64,000 bases of DNA from Otatea glauca (taxonomy: Eukaryota; Streptophyta; Magnoliopsida; Poales; Poaceae). The number at the start of each line of letters is the position of its first letter. Position 1 is the first letter of the stretch. Of the stretch, positions 20,764 through 32,927 are shown in pieces. The position numbers and the translations under genes were made by a program. The stretch lies in contig CM070726.1 in NCBI GenBank assembly GCA_036346275.1, forward strand, positions 31,035,410 to 31,099,409. Direction: 5' to 3'. The notes under the pieces are model-generated. The model was not told the origin of the DNA and made no database searches. It saw only the letters and a list, made by a program, of their open reading frames with translations.

Positions 20764-21899
20764 ACTGCATGTCTCCATATAAATTATTTATGTCCTCCTG
20801 GGAATCTATGGTATTCTTCTGGAATTCATTTAGCTCAATCCCAGGAAGATCATCTTCATTCATGGGAGAGTCCCCATATCCAAGAAGGCCTTTTTTGAAT
20901 TCTTCTGTACAATCGGGGACTTTGTCATCATTCCTTTCTATTTCCTCCTCAACAACAGGTTGAGCGATAAAATATGCCTCAGCCTTATTCCCTTGATTCT
21001 TCTGGAATCTCCCAGTGGATTTCACGTAAAGTTCCACCAAATGCTTTAGGGTGCGGCATGTTCGTGACCAATGGCCAGTACGTACATCCATACCTAAAGC
21101 ATGGCTGAGGAGGATCTGCAGCCTTATTAGCTAAGCCTTGCTTCTCAAAGTTACCTGATCCCTTTCCTTTCACTTTCCACTGGGGTTTACCTCTTTTCTT
21201 TTGATTTTTGTCATTCTTCCATTTATCCCCTCTATGTCTTTGGCCTTTTCCGCGGCCTCGGCCATTACTATCCTACTGAACGTTTGCATGTGCTTTAGGT
21301 GCTGCATGACTCCCACTAGGAAGGACTTGATGATTCTTCATTAGGAGTTCATCATAATTTTCTACTTATAGCAGAATGCATATAAGATCAAAGTACTTCT
21401 AGTACTTTGCATGACAGTACTATTGCTGCAGTATCATCATATTGGGGTGGAATATGCACAATATCTTGTCGATCATTTCATCATCAGTAACTTTCTAGTT
21501 ATAGAATGCTAGTTTGGCGACAAGCTTGTGCATGGTAGAGTTGTAAGCTACCACAGACTTAAAATCCTGGAAGCGCAGGAAGGTCCATTCACGTTGTGCT
21601 TCTGACAATAGAATGGATCTTTGATAGTTATATCGTTCCTTTAGGGAATTCCATAGAGCCAGCGGATCCTCCTCCATCAAATTTTTGGCCTTCAGGTTCG
21701 TATGGAGATGGTGCCTTAAGAAGTGTAAAACCGTACACTTAGCGGTTTTAGAAAGAGCATGGGTACCAGTTTCAAGCTGGAAAATTCTAGCTCCAAGAGA
21801 TCGGGCTATCAAATTGATCTTAGCATCCATTGCCCAGGTGAGGTAGTTGTTGCCATTCAAGGCGAGCCTAGCAAATTCTCTCTTGGCGACATCTGACAT
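20764..21899 (-). pseudogene. gag: Copia gag (frameshifted)
   Basis: The start MSDVAKREFARLALNGNNYL is at 21899 and is followed by WAMDAKINL, LRHHLHTNLKAKNLMEEDPL, LWNSLKERYNYQRSI and FLRFQDFKSVVAYNSTMHKL, a typical copia gag capsid. The middle (21130-21490) is frameshifted. The zinc knuckle near 21050-21110 is split between frames (CFRYGC in one, HWSRTCRTLKHLVELY in the next). The C-terminus ends DLPGIELNEFQKN and INNLYGDMQ. The acceptor-like GCATATAGGAT precedes the ATG, as in copia B. Gag is not functional. Confidence 0.85.
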
Positions 21900-22391
21900 A
21901 TCCTATATGCAAACAAAATAGGGATTTTACTTCAGGTAAAATATTATTTTGCATGCTTATAATTAAATCAGTAAAGTTTAGTCTGTATCTATTCAGTAGA
22001 TAATTATCCCATATTTCTCAGGATTTTCCTAGCATTTTCCATGATTTTCTGCTAATTATCATGCATTTTTAGTATTACCAAGTAACAGAAAAATAAATTT
22101 CAGCAAATATAAACATGGAGCAATGCTAAGAAAAATAAATCCAGAGGCATGGAATTTCCAACATGCTATCCATAATTTTCCTAGCGTTTTTCATGATTTT
22201 CTGCTAATTATCAAGTAATTTTTAGAATTACTTATTAACAGAAAAATAAATTTCAGCACATATAAATATGGAATAATGCTAGAAAAAATAAACCTAGACA
22301 TATGGAACTTCTAATATGTGCTAAGTCTAAGGTTCAACAAATTACGAAAGTCCATATACCTAGAAAATCAATTTCTACGAAAGTCCATATA
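21900..22391 (-). repeat. AT-rich copia leader with a tandem duplication of about 150 bp
   Basis: Two diverged copies of a unit containing CTAGCATTTTCCATGATTTT, TGCTAATTATCA and AACAGAAAAATAAATTTCAG occur at about 22018-22180 and 22181-22330. Copia B carries a single, more diverged version. A separate 33-bp unit at 22344-22376 is repeated from 22377 and then interrupted by the solo LTR. Confidence 0.75.
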
Positions 22392-22575
22392 TGTAACATC
22401 CCGAAAAATGCCATAATATAAAAATTCATATTTTGAATTTTAATATATTATTTCTGATTTTTCCTGACATGATTGGAATTTTATTTGGATTTATTTGGAT
22501 TTTTGCATTGAATGAAAAAATTGAAGAAATGGAATTAAGGAATGGATAATGGTAAAAAGGTAAAATGTTAAAAGA

Positions 22576-22662
22576 TAAATTTTGGAAAAATTACCATAGA
22601 ACCTTAACCTCTCTGGTGATAAATTTTGGAAAAATTACCATAGAACCTTAACCTCTCTGGTA
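22576..22662. repeat. 44-bp tandem duplication in solo LTR 1
   Basis: The unit containing ATTACCATAGAACCTTAACC occurs twice with no visible difference. It is present once in solo LTR 2, so it arose in this copy. Confidence 0.85.
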
Positions 22663-23620
22663 AGTCAGTAAAATCAAGAAGTAAAATTTTATGCACAGAA
22701 AAAGGGGTAAATAAAATTAATGTCACCTCTTTTTGACTAGAAGCAAGGCAAGTCAAAATTTATGAAACATATTCGTAGTTTATCTGAAGCTGGAAAATTA
22801 CCAAAACACCCTCAGGGTAAAACTTATGTCTGGTAAAAATCTCAGGATTTAATCATGTCGGCAAAGCCTCTAATAATTCAAAAATGAAGCAATTAAAAAC
22901 TAGAAAACTTCATGTCAGAATTTATATAAAATAAATACCCAATATTTTGATTTTACAATTTTACAGAGACATCCTTGACCTACATATAACCTCTCATAAA
23001 AGTTAAAAAAATAAATAATAAGGTTTGAACATTTAAATAAATACAAATCCGAAATGGGAATTTTGAGTGATGTACAGTGTCAGAATTTTTATAATTTAAC
23101 CATGCGGTATTTGAGTCTCAAATTTTTACTGATGGTTAAAAACTACCATTAGGTGCAGGTCAAAAAGTTTCACAAAATTACGTGGTGATTTGATATCGAA
23201 TTTAATGTTCACATGGAGTTGTCTCGCCATGCTTATCTCCCTGACTCGCCCCTTTTCACTGCCATGTGGGCCCCGTTCCTTTTCCGTAGCAGTTGCTGGC
23301 AGCGACGGAAAAATCCCACCCTCTCTGCCCTGTGGCCCCGGGACCCCCTTGTCAGCCCCTGAATCCCCTGCCCTCCTCCTTTTCCCCTCTCGCCCGAGAC
23401 AAGCCCCGATCGTCTCCCGATCGTTCTCGCGCTTGCCTCACGGCTTCATCGCGCGCCACCTCTGCGATCAAAGCCACGTCGCTCTCGAATTTCCGCGCCA
23501 TGCCCTGTCGTCCTTAAGTCACTTCTTGCCGGCGAGACATCGCGCCAATTCACCGCATAAGCGCCAAAACACCCGCACTTCTTCCTTCGCGTTCAAACCT
23601 CGTGAACCTCATTCCTCGGC

Positions 23621-23628
23621 TATAAATA
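23621..23628 (+). promoter_or_regulatory. TATA box of solo LTR 1
   Basis: TATAAATA in CTCGGCTATAAATACAGC lies upstream of a GC-rich leader, the same position and flank type as in the gypsy LTRs. Confidence 0.6.
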
Positions 23629-26600
23629 CAGCCTTGCCGTCGCCGAGGCCTTCCCCATCTCTGCATCTCCTCATTCACCCCCAATGCCGAATGGCTGCCA
23701 AACTCGTGTCTTCACCATTTTCGCCAGACAAACCCGAGTGAGGAGAACTCTAAATTGAGTTGATTCAGGTAATCCATCCCAATTACTTTCATCTAGAGCA
23801 TCTCGATCATCACCGATCATTTTCCACTCGCCAATTTCAGCTTTCTTGGTCGCAGCTCGCCGCACCCTTTGCCTTTCTTCCTCACGGCCGACCACGGTGA
23901 TACTCGTCCGTTGTTTCTCCGCCCGAAACCGCCAAAATGGAACCCTAGCGACCCATCAAGCTTCCATCGCTACCGATTCGCCGAGGAACCACTACCTTTC
24001 TTCTCCGCGAGCCTCACCTTCCACCGCCGCATGCCGCGGTGGCAGCCTGCTCGCCGACCCAGCCGGTGATCGACATCTTCCCAGCGCGCATGACCCATCG
24101 GTGCTCTCCGAGCCTCGGCGAACCCTCCGCCGCTCCTCGCCGTCGCCGTGAGACCTAGCCGCGCCTGCTTTCCCTCACCGACCACGGGCCCGCTATGTCA
24201 CCACCAAGCAAATTTCAGCAGAGGTGAAATGCGCTTTCCAATTCTAAAAACGTAATTCTTACTTTTCAGTTTATTTTATATAACCGATTTGACTCAAACC
24301 TTTATAACTTTTGTATTGTAGCTCCAAATGAAGTGAAACAAAATTCTAAATTCATCTAAAATCTAGTTCCTTCAGAATATAAAATAATATTTTGAAAATG
24401 TTCACTGGGTAAATTTGAAATTCAAATTTAAAGAAGAGACATAAATAAGTACTACATATTAAAAAGTTGTAAACAAACTTTAGGTGGAATGAAACTAATT
24501 TTAGTAAAATATTCATACTTCCAGAAGTTCAAATATATAAAAATATTTAAATTCCATTATTGTTTGAACTACTTTCAATTAAAGATTGTATTCAATGCAT
24601 TAGAAAATTTAAATATACATAACTTGAGTAAAAGAAATATGGTATAAGTAAAATTGATTTCTAAATGTTAGCATGGCAGTAGGATACCTGAGTTTGCCAA
24701 AATATTTAATGAACTTGATTTGAATTAACTTGAAAAGAATGAAATAGCTTAAACATAAAATGTATATATGTATATGGATAGAAAGTTGAATATGTTAGAA
24801 CATAGGTCAAATGAATTCAAATGATCACAAAATCAGTTTTGTTGTACTCCTAACATTGCAAGGATCTCAGATATAAAATAATATATAAATATTATTATAT
24901 AAAACAGTAAATGATCAATAGATAAAGTATTGATAATTGCGTGATTTGAATAGTTATAACTTTTGCAAATAAACTCTAAATTTGATGAAACCAAATCTAA
25001 TAACCTCGAAAAATAGTACCCTTTCTGTTTAAGCAAAAATATCTTATGTTAGTGTTAGGTTGAAATAAAATAATGTTAGACCCTAATGATCGTTTATAGG
25101 AAAAGTATCGCGGATAAAAGCCATTTGTCGCGAAACCAACCTTAAATTACTTCTAATATCATGCCCTATTAATGCCTGAAAATGAGTAGATTATCCTAGG
25201 CGGTGTAGTCGCAATCTAATATCAAAAGCTGAACCCTTATCGAGTAATAAATTGAACTATCAAGCTTTTTCATCAATCCGCAGAACCTCTCGTCTAAACG
25301 CAAATGTAATAGAAATCAGTTTAGAAATGATATTTAGGATATGGTCTACCATATTCTAGAAAAATATTTCATTTACAACTTTTGTTTCAATTAAATCTTG
25401 CTAGTCAAATACTCTTGAAGGTTATAATTGTTATAGTCTTTAATATCATATAAGCATTTTCATCTATGAAAATAATGTCTCGTCTAAACTCAAAAATATA
25501 TGAAATCAGCTTAGATATGTTATTCAAAGTATATGCTATTAAGTTCCGAAGAAATAACCTTATTCCATCATGTTTTGCTTAAAAACTTTAATAGTCAAAT
25601 AACCCTTAGTTGTATGTTTAATAAACCTTGTCATAGCAAGAATAAGTGATCCTAGTAATAAGGAATTTGAAGTTAATAAATTTGTATCACCAGAACCTTC
25701 TTAAAAACTATAAATAAATCTAATTAGCTACCTTATCAGTCATAACCTGCTCAGATCGTTTCTTATGCAAATCACTTAAAGAATTAAATATGTTTTGCAT
25801 AACTACTTTAATTGGTATTTCAATTCTTTTAATCCAAATAATTTTAGCATCTATAATTCGAAGTTCTAAATACTGAAATTCATAATTTTAGCCTCTTGAA
25901 TTCGTAATTCAAGAATAGATAATCTCTAAAGAAAACCCTGTTTTGTTTATCATGAAGTCATTAAGTTTAAGAATAAAGTAATTGCTTAAATAATTCAAAC
26001 TCTAAAGTATTCTGTTTTCGCAATGAATCTTTATTTGATTTTCATCTGCCTTCTTTTCGCCTTTATTGAAGTTTACTATTTGCTATATTTTCCGATCGAT
26101 CGACGTAGAATTCGACGCCCTTCCTCCATCGTTGTTTCGCTCATCTGCGATCGCGTCTTCGTCGTAAACGATATATAAGCAAGGCAAGCACCCCCTTTGA
26201 CCATCTTGATCCCAGAATTTAATTTGCATTGTTTATTAAAATGTTTCATGCATACGTTTACTTTCTGTAAATTCGCTATTTTGTGGTAATCGTAGTTATA
26301 CCTGCTTTCTCATGAAACTTCCTTGATAAGTATGAACATGTGTACCTTGATAACCATAGATTGAGCTTAGACAGCACTTAATGTCGCTGTGGGTATATGC
26401 GATTACTTTTATCCATGCTTAGCCATGCTCTAGAATCATTGAGGATTGATGAGCATATCAAAACTTGTTTCTTGAGAAATGGAAAATGTTGGAAATAAAG
26501 CTGTTGGTTATGGGTATGTTGATTAAAAACCCAAAATAAAACTATGGTTTTGATGCGGGCGATTATTGGCAATAGCCGGAGGTGCAGAGGGATTTTCACG

Positions 26601-27758
26601 TAGTGTAGGGTGGAGTATCGCCCGTGTCGGATTAAGGACCGAGCAATGGGACGCTATCGATCCAAGAATTTCGTACAACCACGAGGGCTTGTATGGGCGG
26701 GTCTTAGCCTATTAAGTTATTTAGGTGTGGCTTTGCATCTAAGGAAGGCGGAGTATCGCATGCATTCCGCTTCGGTTTGTCTGTAGGGGTTTCTACATAC
26801 CAATGCAACGGTGTACGCCTTGCCGTGAATGTAAACGTGGTGTTGGGTGTAAAGTGAAAGGATCCACGCCTTGGGTGAGTGTTTCGCTTTCCATGGCGAG
26901 GGTCAAACGTCCCGGCCGGTTCAAAGCCACATCTAGATAATGTAACGGCTCAGATGATCTCCTTGCCGACACACCAAAGGAAGTGTGTTAACCGATCCGC
27001 AAAAGAGGTTGATCATTCCTTGTGGGTAAAGCCGCACACCTCTGCAGAGTGTAAATCTAATCGATTAGCCGTGTCCACGGTTATGGACGCCAGTGAAGTC
27101 ATTCCAATGTTAGAATGCTTTGGTATTTTCTAAAATTGGGTTTTGGTTTGGAACCTGCTTTATCGCCTTTTGTTTCATGTCAAAGGATCGACATTATTGG
27201 ATTCCATTTCGGATTATTCGATATTCACGATGGGTTGTGAGTATTACTTATGCTTTACTTATTTCATATCACCAATTATGCTTTTATAAATTCCGCTTGC
27301 AAATAACTTGTTTTACAATGTCAATTTCGCTTATGCAAATTAATCGTAGTAGCCTCCTTTGAAATGGCCTGCATATATTATAGGCTTTGCTCAAGTCTTG
27401 GAGTACGAAAGTACTCACCCTTGCTTATATGTGGTTTTTAGGTGGTTGTTGCCGATCTTCAAGGTTTCTTTCGCGCAGTTGCGGGTTTTTCTTCGTCGAA
27501 TCTTTCTAGGGATTATGCCTTGTCGGTTGCCTGCGGGTGTTGGATGGGCACACTACAAGACTTTGCTTCTTATGCTGCTTTACCTCTGATTTGTACGAGT
27601 TTTCTTTATATAATAGCTTCCGCTTAATATTATTTGTTGTATGGTTGTGATTCCAATTGGTGTATGTGCGTACTAGCTACTGATCATGGGACTAGTACGG
27701 AAATGCACATTAGATTTCCATTTTTGCAAGTTTGTAAAAATGGGGGTCGTCACATATA

Positions 27759-28730
27759 CCTAGAAAATCAATTTCTAGAATTTACCATAAATTTTTTGAT
27801 TTCTTTGATTTATTTATTTCTTACTGGAAAAATCCAGCCCATGTGGCCCGTGGAACACCCATGTGGGCTGGCAGTGGCCCACGGCTCACATGGCCCAACT
27901 AGCCCAGGAAAACAGAGAGGGACGGCTAGGGTTATAAACCCTAGTCGTTGGGCGTGCCTCTTGCACGGAGTGGGCGATCAAGCGGCGCCAGCCAGCGCCG
28001 CCAAAGAATCAGCGGCGCTATGGGGCGGATGCAGCCAACACGAGCGACGGTGCTGCGGGCACGGTCGATGGCGTAGCCAATGCGAGCGACGACGCTACGG
28101 GCCCGGATGCGGCTGATGCGAGCGACGGCGCTGCGGGCGCAGATGCAGCTGACACAGCGTTGGGTCTGCCGAGAGGTGCCATCGGAGGTCGGTGGTAGCG
28201 GCACGAAGGCTGCGGAGCGCGGGGTCGTCAGCAGCAGCACACGTGTCATACTCGGTAGGCAGCGGCGGGTCCCGGCGACGCGCCCTTCTGGCGCTTGTGC
28301 AGCAGCAACGGCTCCTCACGGAGGGCGACTACCCTCCGAGCGCGACTCACGGTAAGCGGTGGAGTGGGCTGGCTCGTTGGCGGCGGCTTCGGGCCGGCCG
28401 ATCGGCGCCAGCGGACACAGGGGACGGCCTCAATGGTGCCGGGCACAGGCGCCCTGTGCAATTTCCACCTTTTTATTACATGGATGAACAACATAATCTA
28501 AGAACCCTAATTTCTATTTAGATTAAACAAGTAATCTAAACAATTAGGGAAATTAATTTGCAGGATTTTAGAGGCTGTTCGTGTGTGATTAACTTACATA
28601 GCTCGAACTTACGTAGGGCTTGTAATAGATTTAATCGCCTGATGCCGGAAGAATTTGATGCAGTGTAGATTGTCGCAGGCAGACGATCATGATCGGTCTT
28701 GGCAGAGCTTCGTGCTGATAATGCGTCATA
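27759..28730 (-). other. GC-rich leader of copia A
   Basis: On the minus strand this gives a proline/arginine-rich region with no convincing start. It aligns in position and composition with copia B at 45180-45905, including GGGTTTATAACCCTAG-type sequence and GATCATGATCGGTC. Long open frames here reflect GC content. I treat it as untranslated leader. Confidence 0.6.
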
Positions 28731-29001
28731 AAACAATGTTGTCCGCCCTTGATCAATCATGATGCATCAAATAACAGCAAGCACAAATAGGGAGCACACA
28801 CAATATAGGGATGCGAAATTCTGTTCTCTCTTTTTATTAGGTTGGTTATCTTGTATAAAGGGGTGTCAAATATATAGTAAAAGACAGTAAGAGATAGATT
28901 CGAATTCGCCTATATAGAGATAGAGATCAACCAAATATGGACTATCGTTAAAGAAGAACTTAAGCCACAAGTACAGCTGTCCAACCGCTTTCACGTACAT
29001 C
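28731..29001 (-). repeat. Probable copia LTR 3' part (U3/R)
   Basis: On the minus strand it contains TATATATTTGACACCCC, TATACAAGATAACC and an ACAGAATTTCGCATCCC stretch, then CATTATCAGCACGAAGC further in. This is the layout of a copia LTR followed by its primer region. The outer end is interrupted by the CACTA insertion at 29002, so the LTR limits are uncertain. Confidence 0.45.
28999..29001. repeat. Target-site duplication of the CACTA element (ATC)
   Basis: ATC precedes CACTACTACAG, and ATC follows the right terminus at 34654-34656. A 3-bp duplication is diagnostic for CACTA elements. Confidence 0.85.
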
Positions 29002-29034
29002 CACTACTACAGAGGGGTATATCCGCGACGCCCC

Positions 29035-29430
29035 ATCAGTGTCGGGTGAGGCCCACCCAGCAATGATTGTATTATCACTGCCGATTCCAAGTAAAACCGG
29101 CACAATAGTTTTTTCCCGCGCGAAGTAAAGGAATATAACTGCCGGTTCATTTTCTCCAACCGGCAGTAATACATCACTGCCGGTTTGTAAACAAAAGCCG
29201 ATAGTGATAAGATTACCCTAAATTCTCCCGCGAACAGAGAACAAAGATTACCGCTGCGGTTCAGATTATAAAACAGTAGTGATATATTATCGCGCTTGGT
29301 AAATAATAACCAGCAGTGATAAGACTTACCCTAAATTTTCACGCGCGAACGGTAGAGAGTATCACTGCCGGATTATATTATTGAACCGACATTGATATTT
29401 TACTGCCGGGTATTGAAAAAGAACCGCAGT
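29035..29430. repeat. Left subterminal repeat array of the CACTA element
   Basis: Copies of TCACTGCCGGTT and its complement, many of them diverged, occur in both orientations. A TATA-like CACTATATATACCC follows at about 29443 and could start the transposase transcript. Confidence 0.85.
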
Positions 29431-29849
29431 GATAATTCGACACTATATATACCCTCCAGATTGTTCTCACCTCCGCAATGCAGAGGAGCCTGTTCTTGCT
29501 CGGTTAAGAAGAGAGGCTAATTTTGCTCTCAAATTTGGTGGAATTCACTTCTAATTCGTGATCTACGGTTCGTATCTTGATGTACATTTTATTTGTAGTT
29601 GGTTTTGTTGGATATTACGCTCTATATGGTTGTTGGTCGTGAGAATTATCGATTGCATAATGAGCACAATTAGAGCTCTAATTTAGAGACTAGATTTGAA
29701 TTCACCACCTTTTTATGTGTACAGTGATTAGTGAGATTAAGATGTAGCTTGAATTTAAGTTTTTACGAGGACCAAATTAGTGATTGCGTTTAATATGTTA
29801 AGTACGACAGCACTACATAATTAATTGTCATTATATGTAATTATTTAGA

Positions 29850-30570
29850 TATCATGTGTCTAGAAAAAGTATTTATATTCTTTGTTGAATTATGTTTTAA
29901 ATGATAAATTATGTATTTATGAATTTTTATGCTTTTTAGCTAATTATTTAAAATATTTTCCTATTAAGAAGAGGAAGTTTTGAATTTTTGAGAAAACTTA
30001 AAATCTGATAAAACCTTGAAAATAAATTTTTAAATGTTATATTATTTGTGAAACTTTGTCAAAAAAAATCTCAAAAAAATTTCATAATTTTTGAAGTTGG
30101 TCTGCTAATTTTAATAATTGAAACTTGCTTTATGGATTAATTAAATTAAAAAATAATTCTAAAATTAAGAAACCTTTTTGGGCCAAAATTGTAGTTTTGG
30201 CCGAGCCCACACGTATATCCGGATATCCGACCCATCAATATCCGGATTATCCGAATCCGTATCCGTATCCGACGGATAGTGAGGTACCGAATCCGAATCC
30301 GTATTATTATAAAAAAATCCGTATCCCTATCCGATCCGATACTATCCGACAAATATCCGATCCGACATAAAGAGGCATCCGATGTAGCTTGAATTTAAGT
30401 TTTTATGAGGACCAAATTAGTGATTGCGTTTAATATGTTAAGTACGATCCGTATCCGACGGATAGTGAGGTACCGAATCCGAATCCGTATTATTATAAAA
30501 AAAATCCGTATCCCTATCCGATCCGATACTATCCGACAAATATCCGATCCGACATAAAGAGGCATCCGAT
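29850..30570 (-). mobile_element. hAT remnant inside the CACTA element
   Basis: The segment is similar in reverse to the hAT element at 44037-45066, including the AT-rich interior and the repetitive ATCCGTATCCGA blocks at the end. Neither terminus with the TAGGG box is preserved. The block at 30262-30447 is repeated directly at 30448-30634. Confidence 0.7.
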
Positions 30571-30634
30571 GTAGCTTGAATTTAAGTTTTTATGAGGACC
30601 AAATTAGTGATTGCGTTTAATATGTTAAGTACGA
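30262..30634. repeat. Tandem duplication, unit about 186 bp
   Basis: The unit starts TCCGTATCCGACGGATAGTG and ends TATGTTAAGTACGA; the second copy differs by about one base. Its last 70 bases also occur singly at about 29741-29815, where the host CACTA sequence was split by the hAT remnant. Confidence 0.85.
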
Positions 30635-30897
30635 CAGCACTACATAATTAATTGTTGTTGTATCTAATTACTTATTATTGTTTCTTTACTTGGTGTATAT
30701 GAATTTAATACTTTTGTAAGTAATGCAAATTTGCTTGATGCACCATTATAAGTAATAGAAATTATTTAATTGATTTTAATAGTGAGATTTGGATATGGAT
30801 TTCTTGATTAATTAGCAGTACGTAACAAATTAAATGAATAAAATAATTTGTGACCACTTATTGATTTACTAAGATTTTATTTGTTATAAATATTTGC

Positions 30898-31330
30898 AGA
30901 TGGACCGAAGATGGATGTATGAAGCGGACCATCGCGATAGAGAGTACTTTAACGGTGTGACTAGTTTTATGAGCGTGGTCGCGCGCATAAGTCAACTAAG
31001 TCGACGGCTACATTTGTTGCTCGTAAGGCCGATTGCAAGAATGAGAAGCAGTGTTCTAATCTTGAGGCGATTCGTGCACAGTTGCTTCGAAGGGGTTTCA
31101 AGCCTGTCTATACCTATTGGACTGAGCACGGTGAAAATGAGATTTTACGTGAAGATCATCCGATTGATGATGATGACGAAGACAATGACTCCACGGCTAC
31201 GAGGATACGCTCGTACACCCAATATGATACGCTCGTCGATAACCATGAAGATGATCTAGAACAGATGTTGCATGATGGGGAGGAGGACCACACGAGTGAA
31301 AGGGATTTTCGAAGTTCCAACAGATGGTAG
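30898..31330 (+). pseudogene. CACTA transposase, N-terminal transposase-associated domain
   Basis: The protein starts DRRWMYEADHRDREYFNGV, the hallmark of the TNPD N-terminus, then shifts frame. It continues LEAIRAQLLRRGFKPVYTYW, TEHGENEI and an acidic run DDDDEDND, as in CACTA proteins of the Transpos_assoc family. The Cys-rich part between the two is damaged. The exon is followed by the DDE part at 31407. The product would bind and cut the element ends in the nucleus. Confidence 0.85.
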
Positions 31331-31406
31331 AGGACTCTACAACACCTTTGTACCCGGCCGCAAGGAGGACCTCAAAAGTCGCATGTTGTGCTAACGCCGC
31401 AGCAGC

Positions 31407-32084
31407 TTGAAGGCAAGCAATGGTTGGTCCAATAAGAGCTTCACAGATTTGTTAGGTTTCCTGCGAGACGTTCTCCCAGAGGGAAACGTGTTGCCAGCAA
31501 CCACGTACCAGGCCAAGCAGATTGTCTACCCATTGGGACTGGAAGTACAGAAAATACACGCATGTACAAACGATTGCGTATTGTATCGCAATGAGTTTGT
31601 AAAATTGGATGCGTGTCCCGTTTGTAAGGCATCTCGTTATAAGCGCGGTGATGCCGACATCGAAGTGCATCGTAAGAAAAAAAGACCCCCAACCAAGGTG
31701 TTGTGGTATTTCCCTATAATCCCACGTCTAAAGCGTCTGTTTGCGAATAAAAGGCATGCTCAATTACTACGATGGCACGCTGAGGAGCGTAAGAAGGATG
31801 GAATGCTTAGACACCCTGCTAACTCTGCGCAGTGGAGGAACATTGATACAAATTACAAGAAACACTTTGCATGTGATGTGAGGAATATAAGGTTCGGGCT
31901 CAGTACGGATGGGATGAATCCTTTCGGCAACATGAGCAGTTGTCATAGCACTTGGCCGGTGACTCTATATATCTACAACCTTCCTCCTTGGCTTTGTATG
32001 AAGCGAAAGTACATTATGATGACGCTGCTGATCGAAGGGCCAAGGCAACCTGGCAACGATATCGATGTGTTTTTTAATATCTAG
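31407..32084 (+). pseudogene. CACTA transposase, TNP2 core, C-terminally truncated
   Basis: The open frame of about 225 residues contains GWSNKSFTDLLGFLRDVLPE, LGLEVQKIHACTNDCVLYR, LDACPVCKASRYK, VLWYFPIIPRLKRLFANKRH, GMLRHPANSAQWRNID and FGLSTDGMNPFGNMSSCHST, WPVTLYIYNLPPWLCMKRKY. These are successive conserved blocks of Transposase_21 (TNP2). It stops after PGNDIDVF, where the family normally continues for several hundred residues, so a 3' deletion removed the rest. Confidence 0.9.
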
Positions 32085-32334
32085 CACATTGAAGTTAATC
32101 TATATTAAAAAGATTCAAATTAATGTTCATGGTGTTATAGTATTTATGTAAAGTCCATGTAGGGTTCTTAGCAAATTTGTAATTCACTTAATTTTTCTGT
32201 GATTAAAAAATCAATGTTTCATATATTCTAAAAATTCATGATTTTATACAAATTTATAAATTTATTTCATCCTTTTTGGAGCTATATATCAAAAGTTATG
32301 CTAGTTTGAATTTGAGCTTGGCTTTAGCCACTGA

Positions 32335-32640
32335 CTTTTGGGGCCCACTCGCATCGCTGCCGATTCTAGAGAAAAAACCGGCAGTGATGTTGTGGTATCA
32401 CTGCCGGTTGAAATTAGAACCGGCAGTAATACCTCCACATCACTGCCGGTTCTAGAGAAAAATCCGGTAGTGATGTTTAGGTATCACTGCAGATTGAAAT
32501 TAGAACCGGCAGTAATACATAGAACCGGCAGTGATGTGTAGGTATTACTGCCGGTTCTAATTTCAACCGGTAGTGATAGTTATATCACTGCCGAATTTGT
32601 TTCGTGAACCGGCAGTGATTGTTATCTCTATATAAACGAA
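32335..32640. repeat. Internal array of CACTA subterminal repeats
   Basis: A dozen copies of ATCACTGCCGGTT and the complement form long inverted repeats, for example 32396-32432 against 32546-32577. The array ends just before TCTATATAAACG. An internal array is not expected in a simple CACTA element. Confidence 0.85.
32624..32635 (+). promoter_or_regulatory. Candidate TATA box of a second CACTA gene
   Basis: CTATATAAACG lies about 90 bases before a GC-rich, proline-rich stretch and immediately after the internal repeat array. Confidence 0.5.
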
Positions 32641-32738
32641 GCGCGCGGTCTTCATCCCACACTTCGCCGTTTTGCCGTTTTTTCCACATTCTGTGCCCTA
32701 GCCACCGCGACTAGTCCTCCGCGCCAGCCCTCCTCCCC

Positions 32739-32927
32739 GTGCCGGCCCTACTCCGCACCGCGCCTCCACCGCGTCGGCCCTCCTCGACGCTCGCCTCCAC
32801 CGCCTCCGCGCCCGCCCCACCCTCGCCCACGCCCGCCGCCTCCGTGCCGACCTCCTCCGCGCCAGCTCCACTGACGGTAATCCCTACTCCTCCTCGCCCT
32901 TGTCAAGTTCCTTGTTCAGAAAACTAG
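32739..32927 (+). other. Proline-rich exon-like segment
   Basis: A 62-codon frame starts MPALLRTAPPPRRPSSTLAS and stays rich in Ala, Pro and Ser. It follows a TATA-like box and a leader (CGCCGTTTTGCCG). It could be the first exon of a second CACTA gene or captured sequence. It has no recognisable domain. Confidence 0.35.

Larger units (their letters stand above)
22392..27754 (+). repeat. Solo LTR 1, about 5.4 kb
   Basis: It starts TGTAACATCCCGAAAAATGCC and ends GGGGGTCGTCACA, with no internal gag or pol. ATATA precedes it and ATATA overlaps its end, and the copia leader continues on both sides. It aligns end to end with 38173-43185. Parts are: an AT-rich 5' third; a 44-bp tandem duplication at 22576-22662; a GC-rich centre with a TATA box (23200-24200); a long AT-rich segment (24250-26050); a candidate GC donor after 26183; and a 3' part rich in the conserved GGAGTATCGCCCGTGTCGG-type sequence. 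Proline-rich ORFs at 23190-23741 and 23846-24151 are leader sequence, not host genes. Confidence 0.8.
20484..29001 (-). mobile_element. Copia-type remnant A (gag, leader, probable LTR part)
   Basis: On the minus strand the order is probable LTR/R region (28731-29001), GC-rich leader, AT-rich leader, gag, then truncation at 20483. It aligns with copia B on the plus strand (45075 onward) in the leader and in gag. The leader is split by a solo LTR at 22392-27754. No protease or pol remains. The 20484-20760 stretch corresponds to the gag-protease spacer seen in copia B at 56870-57100. Confidence 0.75.

Noticed and set aside
23190..24151. Proline/serine-rich open frames in the centre of solo LTR 1
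   Set aside because: They lie downstream of an LTR TATA box and match GC-rich leader composition. The aligned solo LTR 2 does not keep the frame.
32335..32640. Repeats with regular spacing resembling a CRISPR array
   Set aside because: Repeats occur in both orientations, are only about 13 bases long, and match CACTA subterminal motifs.
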